Assembly: GCA_947626085.1 (NCBI GenBank)
Contig: CANQQU010000001.1
Location: 1-64,000, forward strand
From: an uncultured Oscillospiraceae bacterium
GTDB lineage: Bacteria > Bacillota > Clostridia > Oscillospirales > Oscillospiraceae
Reading direction: 5' to 3'
Length of the DNA stretch: 64,000 nucleotides
Shown: positions 17,412-26,786 of the stretch, piece after piece
Position numbering within the stretch: the first letter of the stretch is position 1
How the letters are laid out: each line of letters opens with the position of its first letter
Notes under the pieces: model-generated
Database searches by the model: none
Told to the model about the DNA's origin: nothing
The model's input: the letters and a program-made list of their open reading frames with translations, nothing else
Translations under genes and position numbers: made by a program

Positions 17412-17678
17412 ATGTCTAAGACCAAGGATGTCACGATCAACAACATGAAGTTTACCTTGCAGAGCGTTTCGCCCACCTGGTACTACGATTTCAACGATGA
17501 ATGCGGAAATACCGGCGGCAAGCGGAAGTCCGCAAAGTACATGGACGGAATGTTCAAAAACTGCGTTACCTTCCCGCCGGAGGTCAAGGCGCAGGGCATG
17601 GCGTACTTCGATGAAAACGACGATCTTTCCACTGCGGAGAAGCTGATCGCCGCCATCGAGCAGTTTCTTCGCGGATGA
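17412..17678 (+). CDS. Tail assembly chaperone, frame-0 product
   Basis: MSKTKDVTINNMKFTLQSVSPTWYYDFND…; between tail tube and tape measure. Confidence 0.7.
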   Translation: MSKTKDVTINNMKFTLQSVSPTWYYDFNDECGNTGGKRKSAKYMDGMFKNCVTFPPEVKAQGMAYFDENDDLSTAEKLIAAIEQFLRG

Positions 17679-17865
17679 ACAATCCATAGAGGCGGCGCAC
17701 CGGCGAGCCAAGGCCAAAAAAGAATTTTGGTGTATGGTTTGGTCCGGTAACGGCGTCACCTACACCGAGCTCATGCAGATGGACTTTGCGGAGTACCGGG
17801 AGTGCGTAGAGGCAAAGATCCTCTGGCATACCGAGTGGAAGCCAAAGCCCCATAATGGCAGATAA
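17665..17865 (+). CDS. Tail assembly chaperone, +1 frameshift extension
   Basis: +1 frame (FFADEQSIEAAHRRAKAKKEFWCMVWSGNGVTYTELMQMDFAEYRECVEAKILWHTEWKPKPHNGR) overlaps the end of the upstream ORF; internal ATG (17734) lacks an SD. Confidence 0.65.
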   Translation, partial: FFADEQSIEAAHRRAKAKKEFWCMVWSGNGVTYTELMQMDFAEYRECVEAKILWHTEWKPKPHNGR

Positions 17866-17879
17866 ACCAATAATGACAG

Positions 17880-17906
17880 CAGCCGTCCATCTGGGCGGCT
17901 GTTTTT
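17880..17906 (+). terminator. Intrinsic terminator before tape measure gene
   Basis: CAGCCGTCC-atct-GGGCGGCTG-TTTTT (one G-U pair). Confidence 0.65.
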
Positions 17907-17917
17907 CGTGATGGGAG

Positions 17918-20443
17918 GTGAAACAGGTGGATGACGCAAGAAAGATGCAATACGGTGTCGAGTTCGATACTGGAGAGGCAAATGGCGGTATAGATGCGCT
18001 GATCCAAAAGGTAGATGACCTTGAAAAGCGCCTCGGTGCGGTCGAGATGGGCGCCCAGCAAATCGGCGCCAGCGCCGTTTCCGCCTGCCAGACCGCGCAA
18101 GGGGCTGTTGAGCAATTCACCGGAGCAGTAAGCGAGGCCGCCGACGGCCTGGACGACGCTGGCGGAGACGCCGACGAATTCCGGGCCAAAATCCGCCAAG
18201 CGGCAGAGGAGGCAGAAGACCTCGGGAGTGCCTTTCGGACCACCATGGCCGACGGTCTGGAGGCCGGCCAGAGCATCACCAAGAGCTTCGGGACCGGGGT
18301 CACCGGGGCACTGGATTTCTCGAAAAACAAGTTCAAGGGCTTCATCACGGACACGGTGAACGGCGCCAAGAAAATCGGGACCGCCCTTGCCCATCCGATC
18401 CAGACCATCCGAACGAACCTTGTAAAGGCCCTCCGACGGGCAAGAGAATCGGAGGACGATGTTGGCGACGGCGCGGAGGATGCGGAAAAGGGCCTCAACG
18501 ATATGGGAGAGGCTGGCGAGAATGCCGGGAACGGCATCAAGGGCGCCATTTCCGGCGCCGTCGGCGCGATCGCTAAGTTTGAGATCGTTAAAGAGGCCAT
18601 CAAACAGGGGATCGAGCTGCTGAAGGATTTCGGGGCCAGCGCCATTGAAGCGTTTTCCGCCACCGAGAATACCTCGGCCAAGTTTGACCGGACCTTTTCC
18701 GACGATGCGGCCGCCTGGGTGGATGATTTCTCCGACGCGGTAAACCGCAGCGTCTCCGAGGTGCAGGGCTTCATGGTACAAAACCAAGCCATGTATCGAA
18801 ATATGGGCATGACCGCAGATGCGGCGGAGGAGCTGTCCGAGATCACAACTTCCCTTGGATATGATTTCGGGAACGCTTTCAGCATGGATGATGCGGATGC
18901 GGCGGCCTTGATCCAGAGCGCCATCCAGGGAGACACGGACGCCCTTTCCGAGTATGGAATCGTCCTAGATGAAGCGGCTCTCAAGAACAGCGCGGCGGCC
19001 ATGGGGCTTGGAGAAAACATCGACGAGCTGGATGATGCGGCGGCGGCCCAGGTGCGGCTGAACGCTATCCTCGAGCAAAGCGAGGACATCCAGCAGGCGG
19101 CCATCAACAAAACCGGCGGCCTGGTGAACAGCACCAAATCCCTAAACGGGGTATGGAACGGCTTCTTATCGGATGCCGGCGCGAAATTTTCTCCGATGCT
19201 GGAAGACCTATTCGGCACGATCATGGGCGACTGGCCAACGATTGAGCCGATGCTGATGTCCTTTGTAGGGGTCCTCAGCGACGGGCTTTCAGAGGCAATG
19301 CCCGTGGTCATGGAGCTGGGTCAAAACCTGCTGCCTGTCCTGATAAGTGTCCTGGGAACCCTGTTCCAGGCAGCCACCCCCCTGATCTCCGTATTTAGTT
19401 CGCTGGCAGCGACAGCCCTTCCGCCTCTTGCCGACATTCTGGGAATGCTGGGAACATCTCTGCTGCCTCCCATCGTTGAGATCCTCTCAACTCTGAACAC
19501 GTCTATCATTCAACCGCTGATGCCAGTCCTTCAAGGTATAGCCCAGGCCCTCTTGCCGCCTATCGCGCAGCTCTTGGGCGTCATTTCGCCAATCTTGGAG
19601 CTGATTTCGCCGGTTTTAGGGGTCATTGGCGACGCCCTGGGAATAATCGCCGATTTCCTTGGCAAGACGATAGGGTGGCTTGCAGATGGGGCAGGGAAAG
19701 TGGTGGACTTTTTCAGCGGCCTATTCGGCGGAGCCCAAGAAAGTGCCGGAGCGGTCGAGGGATTGACCGGCGCTGTGAACGACCTGGACGGTGCTGCAGG
19801 GCAGAAGACCTCTCTGGCGGTCGATACATCGACATACACAAAGGATGTATCGACAGCTTCTCAGGGAGCCACCGAGGCCATCAGCGAGGCGTCTGCGGCG
19901 GCAAAAGAGATCTCCGACGCCAACTATATGAAAATGGCGAATGATGCGGAGACAGCCTATGCCCGTATGACGCTTGATGCGGAAGACGCTTGGGAGAGAA
20001 TGACGGCAGCAGCGTCGGACGGAGCCACGAATATCGTCGCGCAGTTCCAACGCATTGCCTCGGCCGCCCAGAGCGTCAGCGGGGCCGATATTAGTGTTAC
20101 CGGCGTCAACGTACCAGGCAACGCGGAAGGCACTAACGACTGGGAAGGTGGCTGGACCAGAATGAACGAGGAGGGCGGCGAGCTCGCTTACCTTCCTTCC
20201 GGCACCGCCATTATCCCGGCCGACAAGACCGACGAGATCATAAACAACAGTACCACCAGCAGCGAGTATGTGGACAGCTCCACCTTTGCCCCGCAGATCA
20301 GTATCTCCATCGGAGAAGGCGGCGCCCAGGCAGACCCCGACGGCATCGCCCAGAAGGTCCAAGAGATGATGGAAAAATTCTGGCGGGAGAAGAAGGAGGA
20401 GGAATACCACAGACGCGCCATGCAGGGCGCCTATGCGAGATAG
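17918..20443 (+). CDS. Tail tape measure protein
   Basis: 841 aa, coiled-coil/Gly-Ala-rich N-terminus, hydrophobic centre, position after chaperone; GTG start (17918 or 17927). Confidence 0.85.
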   Translation: MKQVDDARKMQYGVEFDTGEANGGIDALIQKVDDLEKRLGAVEMGAQQIGASAVSACQTAQGAVEQFTGAVSEAADGLDDAGGDADEFRAKIRQAAEEAEDLGSAFRTTMADGLEAGQSITKSFGTGVTGALDFSKNKFKGFITDTVNGAKKIGTALAHPIQTIRTNLVKALRRARESEDDVGDGAEDAEKGLNDMGEAGENAGNGIKGAISGAVGAIAKFEIVKEAIKQGIELLKDFGASAIEAFSATENTSAKFDRTFSDDAAAWVDDFSDAVNRSVSEVQGFMVQNQAMYRNMGMTADAAEELSEITTSLGYDFGNAFSMDDADAAALIQSAIQGDTDALSEYGIVLDEAALKNSAAAMGLGENIDELDDAAAAQVRLNAILEQSEDIQQAAINKTGGLVNSTKSLNGVWNGFLSDAGAKFSPMLEDLFGTIMGDWPTIEPMLMSFVGVLSDGLSEAMPVVMELGQNLLPVLISVLGTLFQAATPLISVFSSLAATALPPLADILGMLGTSLLPPIVEILSTLNTSIIQPLMPVLQGIAQALLPPIAQLLGVISPILELISPVLGVIGDALGIIADFLGKTIGWLADGAGKVVDFFSGLFGGAQESAGAVEGLTGAVNDLDGAAGQKTSLAVDTSTYTKDVSTASQGATEAISEASAAAKEISDANYMKMANDAETAYARMTLDAEDAWERMTAAASDGATNIVAQFQRIASAAQSVSGADISVTGVNVPGNAEGTNDWEGGWTRMNEEGGELAYLPSGTAIIPADKTDEIINNSTTSSEYVDSSTFAPQISISIGEGGAQADPDGIAQKVQEMMEKFWREKKEEEYHRRAMQGAYAR

Positions 20444-20454
20444 GAGGGACAGCT

Positions 20455-21054
20455 ATGGCGTACACCCTCACCGGCGAGAAGTGCGGCACCGTCCGCCTCG
20501 ACGCCACCACGACCGGCGTTGTCATCACCGAGAGCGTCCAGCGGAGCAGCAAGGTCACTTCCAACCCGGTAGAGACCGGGGCGGACATTAACGACCATGT
20601 TGTGAATGACCCCGTCAAGTTTACCATCACCGGCGTAACCATCAAGGGGGACGGCCAAGCGGCCGTCCTCCGCCGTATGTGGCAGGAGAAGGACGTGCTC
20701 ACCTATATTGGCCGGAACCGGATCGATAGCTGCGTCATTACCAGCTACAAGGCGGACAGCAGCGCGAAGAACATGGACGGCAGCAGCTTCACCATCAGCC
20801 TCCAGGTCGTGAATCGGGCGTCCTCCGCCTATGTCGAGATCGGGGAACAGTTGATGAGTGTCCAGGATGCCGATGCATCAAAGACAGTCAGTGCATCCCA
20901 GACGAAGGCGACCAGCGCCGACGGTCTGCGGACTACGGTATCGGCGACCATCTCCAGCAGCGCCTACGCAAACTATGTAAAAAGCTATGGAAGCAAGGCG
21001 GCCAGCAGTCCAGGCCCTTCAGATCGGAAGGTGGTCGCCTTTAGCGCAGCGTGA
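20455..21054 (+). CDS. Dit-like baseplate/tail protein
   Basis: CGTVRLDATTTGVVITESVQRSSKVTSNPVETGADINDHVVNDPVKFTITG. Confidence 0.65.
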   Translation: MAYTLTGEKCGTVRLDATTTGVVITESVQRSSKVTSNPVETGADINDHVVNDPVKFTITGVTIKGDGQAAVLRRMWQEKDVLTYIGRNRIDSCVITSYKADSSAKNMDGSSFTISLQVVNRASSAYVEIGEQLMSVQDADASKTVSASQTKATSADGLRTTVSATISSSAYANYVKSYGSKAASSPGPSDRKVVAFSAA

Positions 21055-21065
21055 GGAGGGACGGA

Positions 21066-21428
21066 ATGGAAGGACTGAAACTCATAGACCTTGGGAATGA
21101 AGTTTCCTATATCGAGATCGATACCTCCAAGGTCCCCTATCAATTTTCTGTCAAGCTGGACGACAGGACGTTTACATTCTGCATCCGATACAACGAAACC
21201 GGCGGTTTTTTCACGGCGGATCTCTCCGTTACCAGCACCGGGGAAATGCTGGTTTACGGCGATATCATCCGCTATGGCCGACCGATGTTCGGAAGCGTGG
21301 AGGATGAACGGTTTCCCATTCCGGTGATCATCCCGCTTTGCCTCACAGGGGACAGAATTTCCGAGGTCACCTTTGAGAACTTTGGGAAGGAAGTCAAGCT
21401 ATACCTATACGAGAGGGTGACGGCATGA
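21066..21428 (+). CDS. Baseplate plug-like protein (DUF6983-like)
   Basis: MEGLKLIDLGNEVSYIEIDTSKVPYQFSVKLDDRTFTFCIRYNETGGFFTADL. Confidence 0.55.
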   Translation: MEGLKLIDLGNEVSYIEIDTSKVPYQFSVKLDDRTFTFCIRYNETGGFFTADLSVTSTGEMLVYGDIIRYGRPMFGSVEDERFPIPVIIPLCLTGDRISEVTFENFGKEVKLYLYERVTA

Positions 21429-22264
21429 AGTTTTGGAAAAGAGCGGCCACTCTCCAGATAGGCCCCAAGCGTTTCGACCTCTCGCAGCTTTACTTCACCT
21501 TTGAAGTCCCATTCGCGGACAGCGAGGAGCTGGGGACTGCCAAGGTTGTCGCCCATAACCTTTCAGCGGCCACTAGGAACAGCATCAAGAAGGGGAACGT
21601 CCTCATCCTAAATGCCGGTTATGAGGGGGATCTGGGCGCGATCTTTTCCGGCAAGATCTCCCGGGCGGCCAGCAAGAAGGATGGTACCGAATGGGTGACG
21701 ACCATTGAAGCGGCGGAAGCCCTGGAGGAATGGCTCACCAAGGAGGTCAATAAAACCTACGTCGCCGGCAGCAAGGCCAGCGCCATCATTCGGGACCTGC
21801 TGAACCTTTTCGGACTGGAGGTCGGGACAATGGAGCTGGCGGTGGATAAGGAGTACCCTCGGGGGAAGGTCTGCCAGGGAAAGGTGAAGGACGTTCTGAC
21901 CGAGATCGTCACCCTGGACTGCAAGAGCCGCTTCCTGATACGGAACGGGACCGTCACCATCAATGACCCCTCCAAGGGCCAGAATATGGGCTACCTGCTG
22001 TCCGAGGCAACCGGGCTTCTCCGGGCGACCGAGGAGGTAGAGAACACCGAGACCACCAAAAACCAGACCACCATCGATACCGGGGCGGAGCCGGAGGAGA
22101 TCACCTACAAGCGGAAGTGCCTCTTGAATTACCACCTGGGGCCGGCGGATCTAATCAAGATCACCAGCAGCACCCTTAACGGCCGGTACCTGATAAAGGC
22201 CGGCCGGCACATTGGAAATCCCAGCGGGGATTGGCTGACAGAGATCGAGGTGAAGCCGGCATGA
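21425..22264 (+). CDS. Baseplate hub protein (gpD/XkdQ-like)
   Basis: Position before spike; TYVAGSKASAIIRDLLNLFGLEVG…YRKCLLNYHLGPADLIKITSSTLNGRYLIKAGRH-type sequence. Confidence 0.6.
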   Translation: MKFWKRAATLQIGPKRFDLSQLYFTFEVPFADSEELGTAKVVAHNLSAATRNSIKKGNVLILNAGYEGDLGAIFSGKISRAASKKDGTEWVTTIEAAEALEEWLTKEVNKTYVAGSKASAIIRDLLNLFGLEVGTMELAVDKEYPRGKVCQGKVKDVLTEIVTLDCKSRFLIRNGTVTINDPSKGQNMGYLLSEATGLLRATEEVENTETTKNQTTIDTGAEPEEITYKRKCLLNYHLGPADLIKITSSTLNGRYLIKAGRHIGNPSGDWLTEIEVKPA

Positions 22265-22845
22265 GCAGAGAATACGAGGTTGAAAATCAGGAGCGCAGGA
22301 GCCTTGCCGAGGGGATCCATGTCGGGGCGCTCTGCCGGGTGGAAAACTTTGACCCGGAGGCCATGACGGTGGATGTCCAGCCCCTATCCAAAGTGCTGGA
22401 TGCGGGAATGTATCGGACGCCTCCGCAGGTTCTCGGCGTCCCTGTGGCCCTGATCCGGGGAGGCGGCTTTGTGCTCCGCCCCTGGTATGCCAAGGGGGAC
22501 GTTGGGGTACTGCTCTACATTGACCACGACATCGACCGCATCGCGGAGGCCGGCCAGGAATGCCAGCCAAACACCGAACGAAACCACAGCGGAGATGACG
22601 CCATCTTTGTCGGCGCCTTCGTCCCAGCCAGCAATAAGCTATCTGGGCTGCCGGAGGAGGCGCTGGTCATGGCGACAGACGGTGGGAGCGTCTACATTGC
22701 CGTCAAAAAGGACGGGATCGAGGTGCAGGGCGATGTAAAGATCATGGGGAACGTGGAGGTCACAGGTGACGTCACAGCCCAGGGAAAGAGCCTTGCGACA
22801 CATACCCACAGCGGCCCGGACGGAAGTACGGGCGGACCTCTTTAA
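22261..22845 (+). CDS. Gp138-like membrane-puncturing spike protein
   Basis: IHVGALCRVENFDPEAMTVDVQPLSK…YIDHDIDRI…RNHSGDDAIFVGAF. Confidence 0.7.
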   Translation: MSREYEVENQERRSLAEGIHVGALCRVENFDPEAMTVDVQPLSKVLDAGMYRTPPQVLGVPVALIRGGGFVLRPWYAKGDVGVLLYIDHDIDRIAEAGQECQPNTERNHSGDDAIFVGAFVPASNKLSGLPEEALVMATDGGSVYIAVKKDGIEVQGDVKIMGNVEVTGDVTAQGKSLATHTHSGPDGSTGGPL

Positions 22846-22857
22846 GGGGGAAATGCT

Positions 22858-23232
22858 ATGCCAAAGATTACAGTCCTTGCGCTGGACCCAGAGACCCGGG
22901 ATCTCTGTTTTGATGAGACCGGCGTCATGGAGACATTGGAGGATGGCCAGGCCATCGCCCAGAATATCCGAAACAACCTATACACCTGGAAAGGGGAGTT
23001 TCCCCTCAACACCGACCACGGGACAGCTTGGCAGCGGGTGGTGGGGAAGCCTCTCAGTGAAGCGACTGATGAGGCCGACGATGTTCTCCGGCAATCCATC
23101 TTCCAGGAGCCCTATGTGCGAGAAATATCCTCACTTACCCCGCAACTCGAAGGCCGCAGCCTTGGCGCGGATTTTTCCGGGACCCTATACGACGGTTCAA
23201 CAATCAGGTTGGAGGTGAAGACCAATGAATGA
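22858..23232 (+). CDS. Baseplate wedge (gp25/DUF2634-like) protein
   Basis: DGQAIAQNIRNNLYTWKGEFPLNTDHGTAWQRVVG. Confidence 0.65.
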   Translation: MPKITVLALDPETRDLCFDETGVMETLEDGQAIAQNIRNNLYTWKGEFPLNTDHGTAWQRVVGKPLSEATDEADDVLRQSIFQEPYVREISSLTPQLEGRSLGADFSGTLYDGSTIRLEVKTNE

Positions 23233-24409
23233 ATACGGCTGGGGGTTGACCTCCCTAGGCTTCCGACGGCCAACTTATACGGAGCTCCTGGACGCTTTGG
23301 AATACAAAGCCCGGGAGCTTTTTGGCGCTACGGCAAACCTTACGGTGCGGAGCCCCTTGGGGCTTTTCCTCCGTATCTACGCCTGGATGCTCAATATCCT
23401 GTTCTCCGTCCTGGAGGATGTATATAACAGCCGATTCGTTGACACTTCGGTTGGGGCCTCGCTGCTCAACCTCGGGCGGGCTATTGGCCTTCGGGTATTG
23501 AGCGCCCAGAAGGCCACCGGCTACCTCACCGTCACCGGCCCGGGCGGAACAGTCATCCCGGAGGGGTGGCTCGCGGAGACAGCGGCCGGCATCCAGTTTT
23601 TTGCAGTTGTGGAGACCGTGATAGGGCCGGAAGGGAAAGCTTCCGTCCCCGCCCGGTGCGTGGAGACGGGGCCGACCGGAAACGTGGCCGCCGGTACGAT
23701 CACCACGGTTACAAACCCGGGAGCCGTTGCGGGCATTACCGGTGTGACCAATGAAAAAGCCTTTACAGGAGGGCGGGAACGGGAGACCGACGAGGAATTT
23801 CGGGATCGGTATTATGCCTCCGTGGACTATGCCGGGGGCGTCAATGTGGACGCGATCCGAGCGGCACTCCTCCAGAGAGTGGAAGGCATCATGGAGGCCA
23901 AGGTGTTTGAAAACGACACCGACGAGACCGACAGTTTCGGCCTTCCGCCCCACAGTATCGAGGCCATTGCCTACGGAGGACTGGATTCCGATATCGCCCA
24001 GGTGATTTATGCCGAGCTGAGCGGCGGCATCCAGACATATGGGCAGCAGGTTGTCCAGGTGATCACCGCCAGCGGAGGGACAAAGGCGATCCGCTTTAAT
24101 CGTCCCATCCCAGTCCAGGTGTTTGTTACGGTCAGCGACCTTGTCACAAACGGAGATTTTCCCCATGACGGCAAGGAGCAAATCAAACAGGCGATCGTCG
24201 CTTACATTGGCGACCGGGAAAGCGGAGGCGTTGGGATTGGAGAGACCCTATATCACCAGCGGCTCCCGGCGGTCATTTACACCGTCCCCGGCGTCCTCGA
24301 CTTTACCGTGAAGCTGGGGACAACCCAGGAGGAGCAGGAGGAACAGAACATCCCCGTTGACAGCCGCTCCAAGGTCGTCACAGCAGAGGGGCAGGTGGTT
24401 GTGGAGTGA
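23225..24409 (+). CDS. Baseplate J-like protein
   Basis: GATANLTVRSPLGLFLRIYAW…GGRERETDEEFRDRYYASVDYAGGVNVDAIRAALLQRVEGI. Confidence 0.85.
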   Translation: MNEYGWGLTSLGFRRPTYTELLDALEYKARELFGATANLTVRSPLGLFLRIYAWMLNILFSVLEDVYNSRFVDTSVGASLLNLGRAIGLRVLSAQKATGYLTVTGPGGTVIPEGWLAETAAGIQFFAVVETVIGPEGKASVPARCVETGPTGNVAAGTITTVTNPGAVAGITGVTNEKAFTGGRERETDEEFRDRYYASVDYAGGVNVDAIRAALLQRVEGIMEAKVFENDTDETDSFGLPPHSIEAIAYGGLDSDIAQVIYAELSGGIQTYGQQVVQVITASGGTKAIRFNRPIPVQVFVTVSDLVTNGDFPHDGKEQIKQAIVAYIGDRESGGVGIGETLYHQRLPAVIYTVPGVLDFTVKLGTTQEEQEEQNIPVDSRSKVVTAEGQVVVE

Positions 24410-25119
24410 ATTACCTTGTCGAGATGCTGACCCTCCTGACGGGCGCCTATAATCGAGGCGACTTGCAGAACGTCAAGAATGGACGCAGTCTTACCACCAA
24501 CATCGGGAAGCTGTTTTCCCTGATCGCGGACGGATTCGCGCTTGTGCAGGAAAACGCGGAACGGGTCCGCCTCTGGGACAACCTGGACAATGCGGAAGGG
24601 ACAGTCCTAGACCGGTATGGCGCCAATTTTGGCGTTGACAGGGGGGCAGCCGGAGATGCACTCTATCGGATCATGATCCGCGTGAAGATGATTGCGCAAT
24701 TATCTGGTGGGGATGATGATACCATTATTCGGGCGTCTGCGGAGCTTTTGGGTGTAGAGTATTCTGACATTGGGCTTGAGGATGTGTTTCCCGCCAAGAA
24801 AGCGCTCTATGTGGACCAGGAGCTGCTGTCCGATGAGCGTTTAGAACTAATCGATCAGATCGCGGCGGCGATAAAACGCATTCTGGCGGCTGGAATTGGA
24901 CTGCGGCTGTACTTGCGGGTATATCACAGTTACCGGCAGGAGATCCTTATTGGCTTTGGCGGCGCTGTTGGGACACACAATACCTGCCCGCCCTGCGATG
25001 TAGACCGGGACGATACCTTTGAGGTCCCTGTATCGTATGGGGCTTATATCAGGGCCAATCATATGCCGGCGGCCACCGCAATGTCTCGCACACACATTAC
25101 AGCCAAATTGATCTCATAA
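24406..25119 (+). CDS. Tail protein I-like / DUF2612-like baseplate protein
   Basis: Position after baseplate J; LLTGAYNRGDLQNVKNGRSLTTNIGKLFSLIADGF; GTG start. Confidence 0.55.
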   Translation: MNYLVEMLTLLTGAYNRGDLQNVKNGRSLTTNIGKLFSLIADGFALVQENAERVRLWDNLDNAEGTVLDRYGANFGVDRGAAGDALYRIMIRVKMIAQLSGGDDDTIIRASAELLGVEYSDIGLEDVFPAKKALYVDQELLSDERLELIDQIAAAIKRILAAGIGLRLYLRVYHSYRQEILIGFGGAVGTHNTCPPCDVDRDDTFEVPVSYGAYIRANHMPAATAMSRTHITAKLIS

Positions 25120-25131
25120 GGGGGAATAACA

Positions 25132-26094
25132 GTGGGTAAATTTGCGGACGGGTGCTATAGCTGTGCCCCAGGGATCGCGCTTATTGCAAAGGTCCTTGCG
25201 GGACAATGCTCTATGGTATATACCCGAGCGGCAATCGGGAGCGGAGAAATTCCGGATGGCAAAACTCCCGGAACCATGAAAGAACCGGCTGGCTATGTTA
25301 TGGACGGCATGATCAGCGCCATCACAAATCCTGTTGATGGTGAATGCCAAGTCACCGTCCAGGTCAGCAGCGCCAAAGTATCGGAAGGATTTTTCGTAAA
25401 ATCCATCCTTTTGTATGCGCAGGATCCAGACGACGGAGACGTCCCCTATACATATCTTGTCCTGGAGAATGAGCCGGAATGGATCAGGCCATCCAGCGCC
25501 ATAGTTGGGAAATTCGCGACCTTTGACCTTATCGCGGCAGTAGGCGCGGTAGACACGGTAAAAGCCTCCATTGACCCGGAATCCCTTGTGACGGCAAAGG
25601 ACCTTGCCCGTCACAACACCGACACGGAAGCCCACCCATCTCTGCGGCCTGTTACTGTGGAGATCACGGTGCCGGCGGAGGCTTGGCAGGAGGACGAATC
25701 CGGCGGCGACTATGGCTTCTCCGCCGTGGTCGATTGCGTGGACGCGGCGGTGAGCAATGTCCCGATCGTCACGCTGGACAAGGCCTGTCTCAAAGCGGCG
25801 GGCGACGCCGGCCTGTGTCCCACGGTGGAGGCGCTGGACGGCTCGCTGCACCTCTGGGCGACGGCCAAGCCCGCCTCTGAGCTGACCGGCTGGGTGACGC
25901 TGCTGGGCCCTGGCAGCGGGGCGGGGGGCGGAGGGATCTCCCTGCCGGTAGCGACGGAGGATATCTTGGGCGGGATCAAGGCCAGTGACAGCCTGACGGT
26001 AGATCCTGACGGTACGGCGCACAGCGTGCCTGATGTTGCCACCGATCAGGAGGTATCGGATATGCTGCGGCAGGTCTTTGACCTGCAAGACTGA
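25132..26094 (+). CDS. Tail fibre / tail-collar-like protein
   Basis: Position; C-terminal GISLPVATEDILGGIKASDSLTVDPDGTAHS typical of fibres; GTG start. Confidence 0.6.
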   Translation: MGKFADGCYSCAPGIALIAKVLAGQCSMVYTRAAIGSGEIPDGKTPGTMKEPAGYVMDGMISAITNPVDGECQVTVQVSSAKVSEGFFVKSILLYAQDPDDGDVPYTYLVLENEPEWIRPSSAIVGKFATFDLIAAVGAVDTVKASIDPESLVTAKDLARHNTDTEAHPSLRPVTVEITVPAEAWQEDESGGDYGFSAVVDCVDAAVSNVPIVTLDKACLKAAGDAGLCPTVEALDGSLHLWATAKPASELTGWVTLLGPGSGAGGGGISLPVATEDILGGIKASDSLTVDPDGTAHSVPDVATDQEVSDMLRQVFDLQD

Positions 26095-26111
26095 TACTAA
26101 GGAGGATTTTT

Positions 26112-26771
26112 ATGCCTGACAGCAAATTGACAGCCCTGGAGCATCTGAAAATGCTGGCCCAGCGGGCCAAAGCGGAGGAGGATGCTCTCAACACCAAGAT
26201 CAGCGCCATCAAGGTACCCACCCAGGTCTCCCAGCTCACCAATGACGCGGGCTACCAGACCGGCAGTGACGTGGAGTCCAAGATCGCCGCGAAGATCTCC
26301 AGTGTGTACAAGCCCGGCGGCTCCTATGCCTTTGCAGGTTTGCCGGAGCCGGCGGTTGGGACCCTCGGCATGGTCTACAACGTGACTGACGCCTTCACCC
26401 CCGATGAGCGATTCTTGGAGGGCGCCGGGTCCAAGACCTACCCCGCCGGGACCAACGTGGTCGTGGTCCTGGACCAGGAGACGTACAAGTTTGACATCCT
26501 GGCGGGCTTTGTGGATCTCTCCGGCTACCAGCCCAAGGAGGCCGGCAAGGTCCTGTCCACCAACGACTACACCACCGCCGAAAAGACCAAGCTGGGCGGC
26601 ATCGCGGAGGGTGCGACCAAGGTAGAGCAGAGCGGCACCAACGGCAGTATCAAGATCAACGGCGTGGACAAGACCGTCTATACCCTGCCGGAAGACGTAC
26701 TCCACACCGCCGATATTGCCACGACCGAGGAGGTCGAGGCGGCCCTCAACAGCGTCTTCGGCGGGGAGTAA
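26112..26771 (+). CDS. Tail fibre-associated protein
   Basis: N-terminus (LTALEHLKMLAQRAK) resembles the next ORF ([15 protein letters not shown]); QVSQLTNDAGYQTGSDV. Confidence 0.6.
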   Translation: MPDSKLTALEHLKMLAQRAKAEEDALNTKISAIKVPTQVSQLTNDAGYQTGSDVESKIAAKISSVYKPGGSYAFAGLPEPAVGTLGMVYNVTDAFTPDERFLEGAGSKTYPAGTNVVVVLDQETYKFDILAGFVDLSGYQPKEAGKVLSTNDYTTAEKTKLGGIAEGATKVEQSGTNGSIKINGVDKTVYTLPEDVLHTADIATTEEVEAALNSVFGGE

Positions 26772-26786
26772 CGGAGGAGGTGCCAT

